Assembly: GCA_018883705.1 (NCBI GenBank)
Contig: JAHLFQ010000106.1
Location: 1-5,813 of the forward strand
Direction of reading: 5' to 3'
Origin: Candidatus Cellulosilyticum pullistercoris
GTDB lineage: Bacteria > Bacillota > Clostridia > Lachnospirales > Cellulosilyticaceae
DNA length: 5,813 nucleotides
The notes beneath the pieces are model-generated. The model searched no databases, was not told where the DNA came from, and worked only from the letters and a program-made list of their open reading frames with translations. Below, piece after piece: positions 1 to 5,813 of this stretch. Numbering within the stretch: the first letter of the stretch is position 1; each line of letters begins with the position of its first letter. A program made the position numbers and the translations under genes.

Positions 1-33
1 AATTTCATTCGTAGTAAAAAGTTTGTTGCTCAT
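1..33 (-). CDS. Start of a minus-strand gene, possibly IS3-family transposase OrfA (partial)
   Basis: Only the first 11 codons are in the window; they read MSNKLFTTNEI and run off the left edge. The ATG (33-31) has a good ribosome binding site, AAGGACGG on the minus strand (47-40), six bases upstream, so a real start is likely. From memory of the family, small IS3 OrfA helix-turn-helix proteins of Clostridia and Bacilli often begin with a similar M-S-x-K-x-F-T-x-x-E/Q-I pattern. The DNA just upstream ends in a TG...CA-type tip (minus strand TGTACC starting at 126), as IS3-family elements do. Eleven residues cannot identify a protein, so the transposase reading is inference from the start plus the context. 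It could instead be an ordinary gene. Confidence 0.4.
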   Translation of the reverse strand, partial: MSNKLFTTNEI

Positions 34-79
34 TTGTAACCGTCCTTAATTATATTTATTTAATTATTATACATAAAAA

Positions 80-124
80 TACCCTATAGAGTAGACTTTT
101 TTCTAATGTCTACTTTATAGGGTA
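80..124. repeat. Inverted repeat with 17-base arms (hairpin)
   Basis: Arms 80-96 and 108-124 pair over 17 positions with a single exception (G89 opposite T115, a G-U wobble in plus-strand RNA) around an 11-base loop. On the minus strand the stem is followed by ATTTTTAT, so in that direction it resembles a weak terminator. Its outer arm coincides with the proposed tip of the insertion sequence. Hairpins just inside an IS end can stop outside transcription from reaching the transposase, and that role is inferred here. Alternatively it could be the terminator of an unrelated minus-strand transcript. Confidence 0.75.
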
Positions 125-130
125 CATTTT

Positions 131-160
131 AATTTCTTAGTGCGACAGCTCCTTTTTTTA
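131..160 (+). terminator. Orphan right half of a rho-independent terminator
   Basis: The sequence TTTCTTAGTGCGACAGCTCC (133-152) is followed directly by seven T (153-159). This has the form of the descending arm and U-tract of an intrinsic terminator reading rightwards. The complementary arm, which would contain GGAGCTGTCGCAC, is not present anywhere in 1-130. Its absence right next to the proposed insertion-sequence end suggests that the terminator was split by the insertion and that its other arm lies beyond the left edge. As it stands it should not form a local hairpin. Confidence 0.4.
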
Positions 161-188
161 TGAATAGAAAAGTTTATCCCTTTTTATT

Positions 189-198
189 TTCTCGAGAA
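189..198. repeat. 10-bp perfect palindrome TTCTCGAGAA
   Basis: A perfect palindrome stands about 30 bases upstream of the proposed -10 element of the calcium ATPase gene. Its position would suit an operator or activator site, but it matches no regulator site I can name, and a 10-bp palindrome can occur by chance. It is recorded because it is the only clear dyad in the ATPase leader. Confidence 0.25.
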
Positions 199-228
199 GT
201 CATATCTTAAAGAGAGCTTGTATATATA

Positions 229-237
229 TGATATAAG
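229..237 (+). promoter_or_regulatory. Possible extended -10 promoter of the calcium ATPase gene
   Basis: TGATATAAG fits the extended -10 form TGnTATAAt with one mismatch. No recognisable -35 hexamer lies 16-18 bases upstream (that stretch is purine-rich), which extended -10 promoters tolerate. Transcription would start near 243, giving a leader of only about 20 bases. That leaves no room for a riboswitch between promoter and gene. Confidence 0.35.
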
Positions 238-254
238 GACAAAATGAGAAAATA

Positions 255-262
255 GGGAGGAG
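255..262 (+). promoter_or_regulatory. Ribosome binding site of the calcium ATPase gene
   Basis: GGGAGGAG contains a full GGAGG core (256-260) five bases before the ATG at 266. It confirms that start codon. Confidence 0.85.
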
Positions 263-265
263 ACA

Positions 266-3073
266 ATGGAAAATAAGTATTATAATAGAGAACTTAGTAC
301 CATACTTAAAGAACATAATGTTCAAGAAAATCAGGGATTATCTACTAAAGAAGCAAAGCAAAGACTTTCGTTATATGGATTTAATCTATTTACAAAAGTA
401 AAAGAAAAGAGTTTGTTACAGGAAATTAAGGAGACTTTAACAGAACAGCTTATGATTATTTTAATGATCGCGGCTGGGATTAGTGTATTAATTAAGGAAT
501 ATCATGATGCCATTGGGATATGCTTTGCTGTTCTTCTAAGTACAACCATTGGTATTCTAACAGAAAGTCGATCTAAAAAAGCAGCTGAGGCACTCAACCG
601 TATGACAGAAGATATTCAGGTAAAGGTTTTAAGAGATGGAGAAAAGATACTTTTGCCTAAGAGTGAGATTGTTCCAGGGGATATTGTATTCCTTGAAGCA
701 GGAGATCAAGTACCAGCAGATGGGCGTCTTATTAGCTGTTTAGACCTTAAAGTAAGAGAAGATATGCTGACAGGTGAGAGTGATGATGTCAAAAAACAAC
801 TAGGTATTGTAAAAGAAGAAGTGGTCGTATTTGAAGGTAAAAAAGTACTTCAAGATCCCATTCCTGCGAAACAATTTAATATGTTGTTTGGAGGAACGCT
901 AATAGCATCAGGACAAGCTAAAATGATAGTAACGACTACAGGAGATCATACGGAGATGGGATACATTGCACAAGCATTAGGAGAGACAGAAGAAGTAACC
1001 CCTCTGGAACTTAAAATGGATCAACTAGCTCAGACGATTTCTAAGGTTTCTACTGCGGTTGCAGGGATGCTCTTTGTTTATATGCTTATGCAGATTATAA
1101 AAGAGTGTCATTTAATATTAGATTTTTCAAGTACACATGCTTTCTTAACTTCATTAGGTCCTCTTGTGGGTGCTTTTCCTAGTATTAAAACAGCCTTTGT
1201 TGTTTGTGTAGCCCTTATTGTTGCAGCCGTACCAGAAGGCTTACCTACTATGATTAATATTACCTTAGCAATAACCATGAAGCAAATGGCAAAGATAAAT
1301 GTACTAGTACGTAAGAAAGAAGCTTGTGAAACCATTGGTTCAGTAAGTGTAATTTGTAGTGATAAAACAGGGACTTTAACCCAAAATAAAATGAAAGTCC
1401 AGAAAGCCTACTTAGAAGGACATTATATTCGAGAAAAAGAGTTAGGTGAGTATGACCATTTTGTAAGAAACTGTATGTTAAATAGTACAGCTGACTTAGA
1501 AAGGCATAAAGGCGAAATGAAGTACATAGGAAGTGCAACGGAGTGTGCACTACTCCTTTTATGCCAATCATTTGATTATAGGCATTTAAGAAGTCAAGCA
1601 GAAGTAATTAAACAAGTACCCTTTAGTTCTCAAAATAAATATATGCTCACTATTGTAAAAGAGGATACAGGACACTATATCTACTCCAAAGGAGCTCCAG
1701 AAATCATTTTAAAGCAATGCACTTATGAGAAGATAGATGGCAAAATAGTAAAGATTACACCTAATCGGTTAACGACGTTACTTTCGGAAATTAGTAGTTT
1801 ACAGTCTCAGTCCATGCGTGTGCTAGCTTTTGCTTATAAAAGCACTTCTCCTAACCTAGTGATAGGGCAGAAAGAGCAGTGGGCAGAGGATTTAATTTTT
1901 CAAGGTTTTGTTGGTATTTGTGATCCATTACGAGAGGGCGTTAAGGAGTCTATTGAGATCGCTGCCCAAGCAGGTATTGAGACAAAAATGTTAACAGGAG
2001 ATAATTTGCAAACAGCTGTTGCTATAGGAAAAGAAATAGGTCTTGTAGGACATGGTAAGCGTGCAGTAGAAGCGAGCTATATTGATACCTTAAGTGATAA
2101 GGAGTTAGAAAGAGAGATTGCTCAAATTGCCATTGTAGCACGTTCTAAGCCGGACACAAAGATGAGAATTGTATCTGCACTTCAGAAAAATGGAGAAGTT
2201 GTTGCCGTAACAGGAGATGGCATTAATGATGCACCTGCTCTTAATAAAGCAGATGTAGGGATTGCTATGGGTATTGCAGGAACTGAAGTTAGTAAGAATG
2301 CAGCAGATATTATTTTAACAGATGATAGTTTTAGTACCATTGTAGAGGCCATCAAATGGGGAAGAGGTATTTATAATAATTTTCAGAGATTTATACAGTT
2401 CCAACTTACAGTCAATATTATTGCATTTTTAATTGCCATTATTAGTCAGGTAATGGGGTATGATATGCCATTTACCACCATTCATTTATTATGGATTAAT
2501 ATTATTATGGATGGACCTCCAGCCTTGGCATTAGGATTAGAACCTATTCGTTCAACCGTTATGAAACGTATGCCAATTAAAAGAGAGGCACCTATTATTA
2601 ATCGTTATATGGTGCGAACGATTTTGATGAATAGTACTTTTATAACCCTATTACTTTTTGTACAAATTAAATGGAACTTTCTTGGTGCCGGTATGAAAGA
2701 AATTGGGCATGCAAGTGAAGTACAAACCGTTCTTTTCAGTATGTTTGCATTTAGTGTTCTTTTTAATGCACTTAATTGTAGAGAGTTTGGAACAGGAAGT
2801 ATCTTCCCTAATCTATTTAAAAATAAACTAGCATTAGAAATTATAGGTCTAACAGCAGTTTTACAAATTGCCATGATTCAGTATGCAGGAGGTTTCTTTA
2901 ATGCTATGCCATTATCACTAGAGATGTGGATTAAAATTATTGCCTGCGGTGCGTCAGTGGTGATGATCAATGAAGTGGTTAAGGAATTGATGAGACTCTT
3001 AAAGCGTTCAGCCAAAACAGCAGTAAGGAAGGTTAGAACAGTGGGAGATATGCGAAGAGGTAGTTATAAATAG
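266..3073 (+). CDS. Calcium-translocating P-type ATPase, PMCA-like (P2 class)
   Basis: This 935-residue membrane pump is expected to expel Ca2+ from the cytoplasm using ATP. In order it shows: an N-terminal cation-ATPase domain (about 5-75); membrane helices M1-M2 (about 58-99); an actuator domain with LTGES at 168-172; M3-M4 (about 258-333) with the ion-binding PEGL motif at 323-326; the phosphorylation site DKTGT with D366; the nucleotide-binding KGAPE at 475-479; DPLR at 553-556; TGDN at 577-580; the hinge TGDGINDAP at 649-657; and M5-M10 (about 709-905). Likely Ca2+ ligands are E324 (M4), N717 (M5, in QFQLTVN) and N745 and D749 (M6, in WINIIMDG). By family knowledge this is the single-site pattern of plasma-membrane-type pumps. 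N717 replaces the Glu771 of SERCA, so the second Ca2+ site should be absent. The M6 residue that gives yeast Pmr1 its Mn2+ selectivity (Gln783) is Leu754 here, arguing for Ca2+ over Mn2+. The basic C-terminal tail is unusual. The start is set by the GGAGG site. Transport specificity is inferred from motifs. Confidence 0.97.
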   Translation: MENKYYNRELSTILKEHNVQENQGLSTKEAKQRLSLYGFNLFTKVKEKSLLQEIKETLTEQLMIILMIAAGISVLIKEYHDAIGICFAVLLSTTIGILTESRSKKAAEALNRMTEDIQVKVLRDGEKILLPKSEIVPGDIVFLEAGDQVPADGRLISCLDLKVREDMLTGESDDVKKQLGIVKEEVVVFEGKKVLQDPIPAKQFNMLFGGTLIASGQAKMIVTTTGDHTEMGYIAQALGETEEVTPLELKMDQLAQTISKVSTAVAGMLFVYMLMQIIKECHLILDFSSTHAFLTSLGPLVGAFPSIKTAFVVCVALIVAAVPEGLPTMINITLAITMKQMAKINVLVRKKEACETIGSVSVICSDKTGTLTQNKMKVQKAYLEGHYIREKELGEYDHFVRNCMLNSTADLERHKGEMKYIGSATECALLLLCQSFDYRHLRSQAEVIKQVPFSSQNKYMLTIVKEDTGHYIYSKGAPEIILKQCTYEKIDGKIVKITPNRLTTLLSEISSLQSQSMRVLAFAYKSTSPNLVIGQKEQWAEDLIFQGFVGICDPLREGVKESIEIAAQAGIETKMLTGDNLQTAVAIGKEIGLVGHGKRAVEASYIDTLSDKELEREIAQIAIVARSKPDTKMRIVSALQKNGEVVAVTGDGINDAPALNKADVGIAMGIAGTEVSKNAADIILTDDSFSTIVEAIKWGRGIYNNFQRFIQFQLTVNIIAFLIAIISQVMGYDMPFTTIHLLWINIIMDGPPALALGLEPIRSTVMKRMPIKREAPIINRYMVRTILMNSTFITLLLFVQIKWNFLGAGMKEIGHASEVQTVLFSMFAFSVLFNALNCREFGTGSIFPNLFKNKLALEIIGLTAVLQIAMIQYAGGFFNAMPLSLEMWIKIIACGASVVMINEVVKELMRLLKRSAKTAVRKVRTVGDMRRGSYK

Positions 3074-3094
3074 CTACAGCCTTTAATAGAAATA

Positions 3095-3142
3095 AAAAGA
3101 ACGCAAGGTAGAAGTCATAAGATCTTTACCTTGCGTTCTTTT
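3095..3142. terminator. Bidirectional rho-independent terminator between convergent genes
   Basis: Arms 3095-3110 and 3127-3142 pair perfectly over 16 bases around a 16-base loop. The stem core is GAACGCAAGGTA and its complement. The plus strand ends in TTTT, and on the minus strand the stem is followed by a T tract (the complement of A3094-A3098 and the flanking bases). It lies 21 bases after the stop of the calcium ATPase gene and 22 bases past the stop of the minus-strand gene. It can therefore end both transcripts. Confidence 0.92.
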
Positions 3143-3164
3143 AAGATTAGAAAAAGACTATAGA

Positions 3165-4613
3165 TTACTCATCATCACCAAAGAAGTTAAAAGGATCATC
3201 GTCTTCTTCTTTAAAAAGCTCAGCATGTTCAGCTATAAAACGTGCCGCTTCGTCATCTTCTTCATAATCTGTTTCCATAACAGGCGTATCAGCAGGAGTT
3301 GGGAAGAAGTGATTTTCTTCTAAAACACCTGTGAGTTGCGCAGCCACAAGGAGATTTGGTTTAAGATGAGATAGGTTATGGAATGCTTGATGAACATATG
3401 CATCGAAATTATCTTTAGACATAACAAAAGGAATTTGACTGATAAAATATTGCATACGGTACTTTCGTTCAAGCATAGGTAAATGATTAAGCATTTTTTC
3501 AAGATCAGTAGTAAATTCTTTTAAGGTAGATAATACTTCCTCAGAGTAAGCACTATGTTTAGCAGTTGAAAAGCCAAAAATTTGTTGCATATTCATATTT
3601 AAATAAGTTTGTATAAGAGCGAATAGAGAATCTGGTGCAACCTCTTTACTTGCTTTTTTATAATTCTCATAAAGTTCTTTTTGAATTTCTTCTATACGCT
3701 CTGGTAAAGAGGCCAAAATAAGAGGAGCGTCTTCAGATTCTAATACAATATTTTTAATAGAATAATAAAGATCAAAGAAAGCAGCATGCATTTCTGTAAG
3801 TTCATTAAATTCAAGTTTATCAAAGACAAGGAGGTTACTAAAGGTACAAATCATACGGAACATGCTTTCGAGCATTCCAAGACAATTTTCAAGTGTTTCA
3901 TTAAGGAGGTTAGCTTCTTCGAAAAGATCTTCTGTTTGATCAATCTTACTAAGATGTTCTAGAGAATCCTTAAAATCAGTAAAATGTTTGCCATAACCAG
4001 GATAAAGTTTGCCATCAAAGAGTTGTTTTAAAATAGAAACTAAATACTCTGCACTACTTTGTTGATTAGAAATAGCAATATGCCCAATACTTTTTTCTAC
4101 ATAGTGAACGTAATTACTTTTCGTAATTTTAATTGGGATATAAGGGAGCAAGCTACTTGCACGCTTTTGTTTTTGTGTACCAGAAGTACCTTCGAAAATA
4201 AAGGTTGTACAATCTGTAGCAAGCCTATTAAAATCCATTTCTGAAGCTGTAACATCCTGAAGTTCGATGGCTTCAAAATAACTATCAATAAAAGCTGGAT
4301 CATTTTGTTTTAAAGTAAGAAGTAAAGTTAGTTCACGTTGATAAGCGATTAAAGTACGATACTTTTCTTCTAATGTTTCACGGATACTAAGTAATCTTGT
4401 TGCACAGGTTTCCTTTTTAGTGCATTGTGGTACCAGTAGATTTGGTAAATCTAAGAAATAATTTTTCAGTTCTTCTTGTATTTGATAAGTTTCTTCATCA
4501 AAATAAGGCGTAGAGAAGAATAAGGAATTACTAAGTAACTCAAGATAGGCATTAATATATTCGCCATAAGAATAAGCGATACCAGAAAATAATTGTTCAG
4601 TTTGTTGATTCAT
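3165..4613 (-). CDS. Hypothetical protein, all-helical, with acidic C-terminal tail
   Basis: This encodes 482 residues that I do not recognise as any family. No signal peptide or membrane segment is visible, so it is probably cytoplasmic. Nearly the whole chain has a helical pattern rich in Glu, Leu and Lys, with likely amphipathic or coiled-coil stretches around 75-100, 215-250, 300-325 and 355-390. The last 35 or so residues (about 448-482) are strongly acidic, with clusters EEDDE (451-455), EEDDD (469-473) and the aromatic-acidic end DPFNFFGDDE (473-482). Such tails often mediate protein contacts, but nothing shows a partner here. Cys64, Cys70, Cys135, Cys244 and Cys256 form no obvious metal motif. 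The start is ATG 4613, placed by a strong ribosome binding site seven bases upstream. The frame stays open for 102 more codons, but that stretch is intergenic sequence and the opposite strand of glgB. The gene stands alone: convergent with the ATPase gene and divergent from glgB. Intact frame, ribosome binding site and terminator support expression; function is unknown. Confidence 0.88.
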   Translation of the reverse strand: MNQQTEQLFSGIAYSYGEYINAYLELLSNSLFFSTPYFDEETYQIQEELKNYFLDLPNLLVPQCTKKETCATRLLSIRETLEEKYRTLIAYQRELTLLLTLKQNDPAFIDSYFEAIELQDVTASEMDFNRLATDCTTFIFEGTSGTQKQKRASSLLPYIPIKITKSNYVHYVEKSIGHIAISNQQSSAEYLVSILKQLFDGKLYPGYGKHFTDFKDSLEHLSKIDQTEDLFEEANLLNETLENCLGMLESMFRMICTFSNLLVFDKLEFNELTEMHAAFFDLYYSIKNIVLESEDAPLILASLPERIEEIQKELYENYKKASKEVAPDSLFALIQTYLNMNMQQIFGFSTAKHSAYSEEVLSTLKEFTTDLEKMLNHLPMLERKYRMQYFISQIPFVMSKDNFDAYVHQAFHNLSHLKPNLLVAAQLTGVLEENHFFPTPADTPVMETDYEEDDEAARFIAEHAELFKEEDDDPFNFFGDDE

Positions 4614-4620
4614 ATGGATA

Positions 4621-4629
4621 CTCCTTCCT
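4621..4629 (-). promoter_or_regulatory. Ribosome binding site that fixes the start of the hypothetical gene
   Basis: On the minus strand the sequence is AGGAAGGAG, then seven bases (TATCCAT), then ATG at 4613. It decides between this start and the longer open frame, which reaches 4919 inside glgB and has hydrophobic, AT-driven sequence with no comparable site. Confidence 0.85.
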
Positions 4630-4713
4630 AATTCTGTATCTATAAGGATATACAATTTTTCGCTATAAAACAAGCATATAAATAAAAACAATAGCAATGA
4701 TAAAATTAAAATA

Positions 4714-4742
4714 TTGAAAATATTTAAAATAGATAATATTAT
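4714..4742 (+). promoter_or_regulatory. Likely sigma-A-type promoter of glgB
   Basis: TTGAAA (4714-4719), a 17-base spacer and TATTAT (4737-4742) match the housekeeping consensus at five of six bases in each hexamer. Transcription would start near 4749. That leaves a leader of only about 14 bases, just enough to carry the ribosome binding site AGAGGTGA (4751-4758), which sits four bases from the ATG. The surroundings are very AT-rich, so chance matches are common and a further upstream promoter is possible. Confidence 0.42.
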
Positions 4743-4762
4743 TATGGTAAAGAGGTGAAAAC

Positions 4763-5813
4763 ATGGAAATAACAAGAACAGATGAAGAATTAAAAGAGTT
4801 ATTAAAAGGAAACTATAGGTATCCTCATGAAATACTTGGCATGCATAAACTAAATGAAACAAATCAGTTGTTGGTACGTGTTTGGTGTCCTCAGGCAGAA
4901 AGAATAATGGTTCAATCATTATCTGATCAAAATAAAGCTTATCTAATAGAAAGAAAAACAGTAGATGGTTTTTTTGAGTCTATCATTAATCAAGAAGATA
5001 CGCCTTTTTTGTATAAACTTGTATGTGAAGATAGAGAAGGACATCTTTGGAGCTATATAGATCCTTATCAATTTGAAGCCTCTATTACGTCAGATGAACT
5101 TTATTTATTTGGTATTGGAAAAGACTATGAAATTTATCGTAAAATGGGTGCACACTTCATGACAATTCAAGGAATAGCAGGTGTACGTTTTTTAGTATGG
5201 GCTCCACATGCAACAAGAGTTAGTGTAATAGGGGGTTTTAATAATTGGGATGGACGCAGGCATAGTATGCGTTTTATTGCAAGTCATGGTGTATGGGAGC
5301 TTTTTATACCAGGACTACAGGCAGATGAAAGCTATAGATATGAAATTAGGACAGAAGAAGGTAAATTACTTTACAAATCTGATCCGTATGCAACGTATTA
5401 TGAGGTTAGACCTGATAATGCTTCGATTATTTTTGATGAAAGGCAGTATAAATGGCAAGATAGCAACTGGATGAAGGCAAGAGAAAAGAAGCAACTTTCT
5501 AGGTCTCCTATGTCTATCTATGAAGTACATATTGGATCTTGGAGAAGACATGAAGATGGTACCTATTATTCCTATCAAGAGGCAGCGACAGAACTTACAG
5601 CTTATATTAAGGAAATGGGATATACCCATGTAGAACTGATGGGGATTATGGAACATCCTTATGATGGTTCATGGGGGTATCAAGTAACAGGCTATTTTGC
5701 ACCAACAAGTCGCTATGGGAACCCAAATGACTTTAGGAAGTTTGTTGATGTGTTACATCAAAATGGTATTGGCGTTATTCTAGATTGGGTACCTGCGCAT
5801 TTCCCCAAAGATG
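4763..5813 (+). CDS. glgB: 1,4-alpha-glucan (glycogen) branching enzyme GlgB, N-terminal part
   Basis: GlgB cuts alpha-1,4-glucan chains and rejoins them through alpha-1,6 bonds, making the branches of glycogen in the cytoplasm. The frame is open from ATG 4763 to the window edge: 350 codons plus one base, of roughly 630-730 in the family. The order matches GlgB: an N-terminal N1 module (about 10-105) with the typical PHEILGMH (21-28); a CBM48 carbohydrate-binding module (about 130-215) with VRFLVWAP (141-148) and GGFNNWDG (157-164); and the start of the GH13 barrel with YEVHIGSWRR (253-262), EHPYDGSWGYQVTGYFAPTS (297-316) and region I DWVPAHFP (341-348). The catalytic nucleophile and acid/base, expected about 65 and 120 residues later, are beyond the edge. 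The N1 module marks a GlgB-type enzyme, not a debranching enzyme. In many clostridia glgB leads a glycogen operon (glgC, glgD, glgA, glgP), but nothing downstream can be seen. The truncation is only the window edge, not damage. Confidence 0.97.
   Translation, partial: MEITRTDEELKELLKGNYRYPHEILGMHKLNETNQLLVRVWCPQAERIMVQSLSDQNKAYLIERKTVDGFFESIINQEDTPFLYKLVCEDREGHLWSYIDPYQFEASITSDELYLFGIGKDYEIYRKMGAHFMTIQGIAGVRFLVWAPHATRVSVIGGFNNWDGRRHSMRFIASHGVWELFIPGLQADESYRYEIRTEEGKLLYKSDPYATYYEVRPDNASIIFDERQYKWQDSNWMKAREKKQLSRSPMSIYEVHIGSWRRHEDGTYYSYQEAATELTAYIKEMGYTHVELMGIMEHPYDGSWGYQVTGYFAPTSRYGNPNDFRKFVDVLHQNGIGVILDWVPAHFPKD

Larger units (their letters stand above)
1..126 (-). mobile_element. Probable end of an IS3-like insertion sequence (partial)
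   Basis: The proposed element enters from the left and ends at 126. Read inward on the minus strand the tip is TGTACCCTATAAAGTAGACA (126-107), with the 5'-TG terminus typical of the IS3 family. About 75 bases separate the tip from the start codon of the first inward-facing ORF at 33, which fits the short leader expected before orfA. A minus-strand TATAAT (71-66) lies between them and could be the -10 of the transposase promoter; no convincing -35 accompanies it. The other end, the remaining ORFs and the target duplication lie outside the window, so the boundary at 126 is an inference. If it is right, the first bases outside are TTTT (127-130). Confidence 0.4.

Noticed and set aside
161..265. 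A possible riboswitch, such as the yybP-ykoY manganese element, ahead of a cation-pump gene.
   Set aside because: The characteristic conserved elements are not visible, the region has no stable multi-helix fold that I can see, and the best promoter leaves a leader of only about 20 bases.
3059..3164. A small gene or RNA between the convergent ATPase and hypothetical genes.
   Set aside because: The gap is about 90 bases and is almost filled by the terminator hairpin. No start codon with a ribosome binding site fits.
3165..3194. The acidic C-terminus of the hypothetical protein (DDDPFNFFGDDE) compared with the DDDIPF tip of single-stranded DNA-binding protein.
   Set aside because: The SSB motif must be at the very end of the chain and end in Pro-Phe. 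Here the aromatic residues are followed by GDDE, and no OB fold is visible in the helical body.
4614..4745. A promoter for the minus-strand hypothetical gene, for example TTGTTT (4691-4686) with a TATA-like hexamer downstream.
   Set aside because: Several weak hexamer pairs can be chosen in this AT-rich stretch and none has both a good match and a 16-18 base spacer. No single one can be supported, although a promoter is presumably present here.
4744..4758. A tiny plus-strand ORF, ATG GTA AAG AGG TGA, overlapping the glgB ribosome binding site.
   Set aside because: It has four codons, no ribosome binding site of its own, and a composition that simply follows from the Shine-Dalgarno sequence.
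4614..4919. The open frame of the minus-strand hypothetical gene continues 102 codons upstream and would add a very hydrophobic N-terminus resembling membrane helices.
   Set aside because: The extension runs through the AT-rich intergenic region and into the coding strand of glgB, and would bury the glgB promoter. Only ATG 4613 has a well-placed Shine-Dalgarno site. The hydrophobicity is what AT-rich antisense DNA gives by chance.

Overview
This AT-rich window holds two complete genes and two partial ones, and looks like a low-GC Firmicute chromosome, most likely a clostridial or Lachnospiraceae-type anaerobe. The evidence is the strong purine-rich Shine-Dalgarno sites, the A/T-ending codons, a clostridial-style glycogen branching enzyme and a PMCA-type calcium ATPase. 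The genus cannot be fixed from the sequence alone.

Layout from left to right. Positions 1-126 look like the edge of an insertion sequence, probably IS3-like. They hold the first 11 codons of a minus-strand gene with a good ribosome binding site, then a 17-bp-arm hairpin whose outer arm reads TGTACC from the outside in. Next to it (131-160) is half of what looks like a rho-independent terminator (GC-containing arm plus seven T) with no partner arm in the window, as if the element had inserted into a terminator. Positions 161-265 carry a palindrome, a possible extended -10 promoter and the ribosome binding site of the next gene.

Positions 266-3073 (+) encode a complete 935-residue P-type ATPase of the calcium-transporting P2 class with every catalytic motif intact. 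It converges on a 482-residue minus-strand protein (3165-4613) that I do not recognise. That protein is soluble, apparently all-helical, and has a very acidic C-terminal tail. A symmetric 16-bp stem with A/T tracts on both sides (3095-3142) probably terminates both genes.

The unknown gene is divergent from glgB (4763 to the window end, +), which encodes the 1,4-alpha-glucan branching enzyme. It is cut by the window edge after 350 codons, just after the first conserved region of its GH13 domain. The genes do not form one pathway: an ion pump, an unknown protein and the start of what may be a glycogen locus lie side by side in separate transcription units.

I see no CRISPR array, tRNA, rRNA, riboswitch or defence system. 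The items most worth a second look are the apparent IS insertion into a terminator, the mixed membrane-site signature of the ATPase, and the unidentified acidic-tailed protein.
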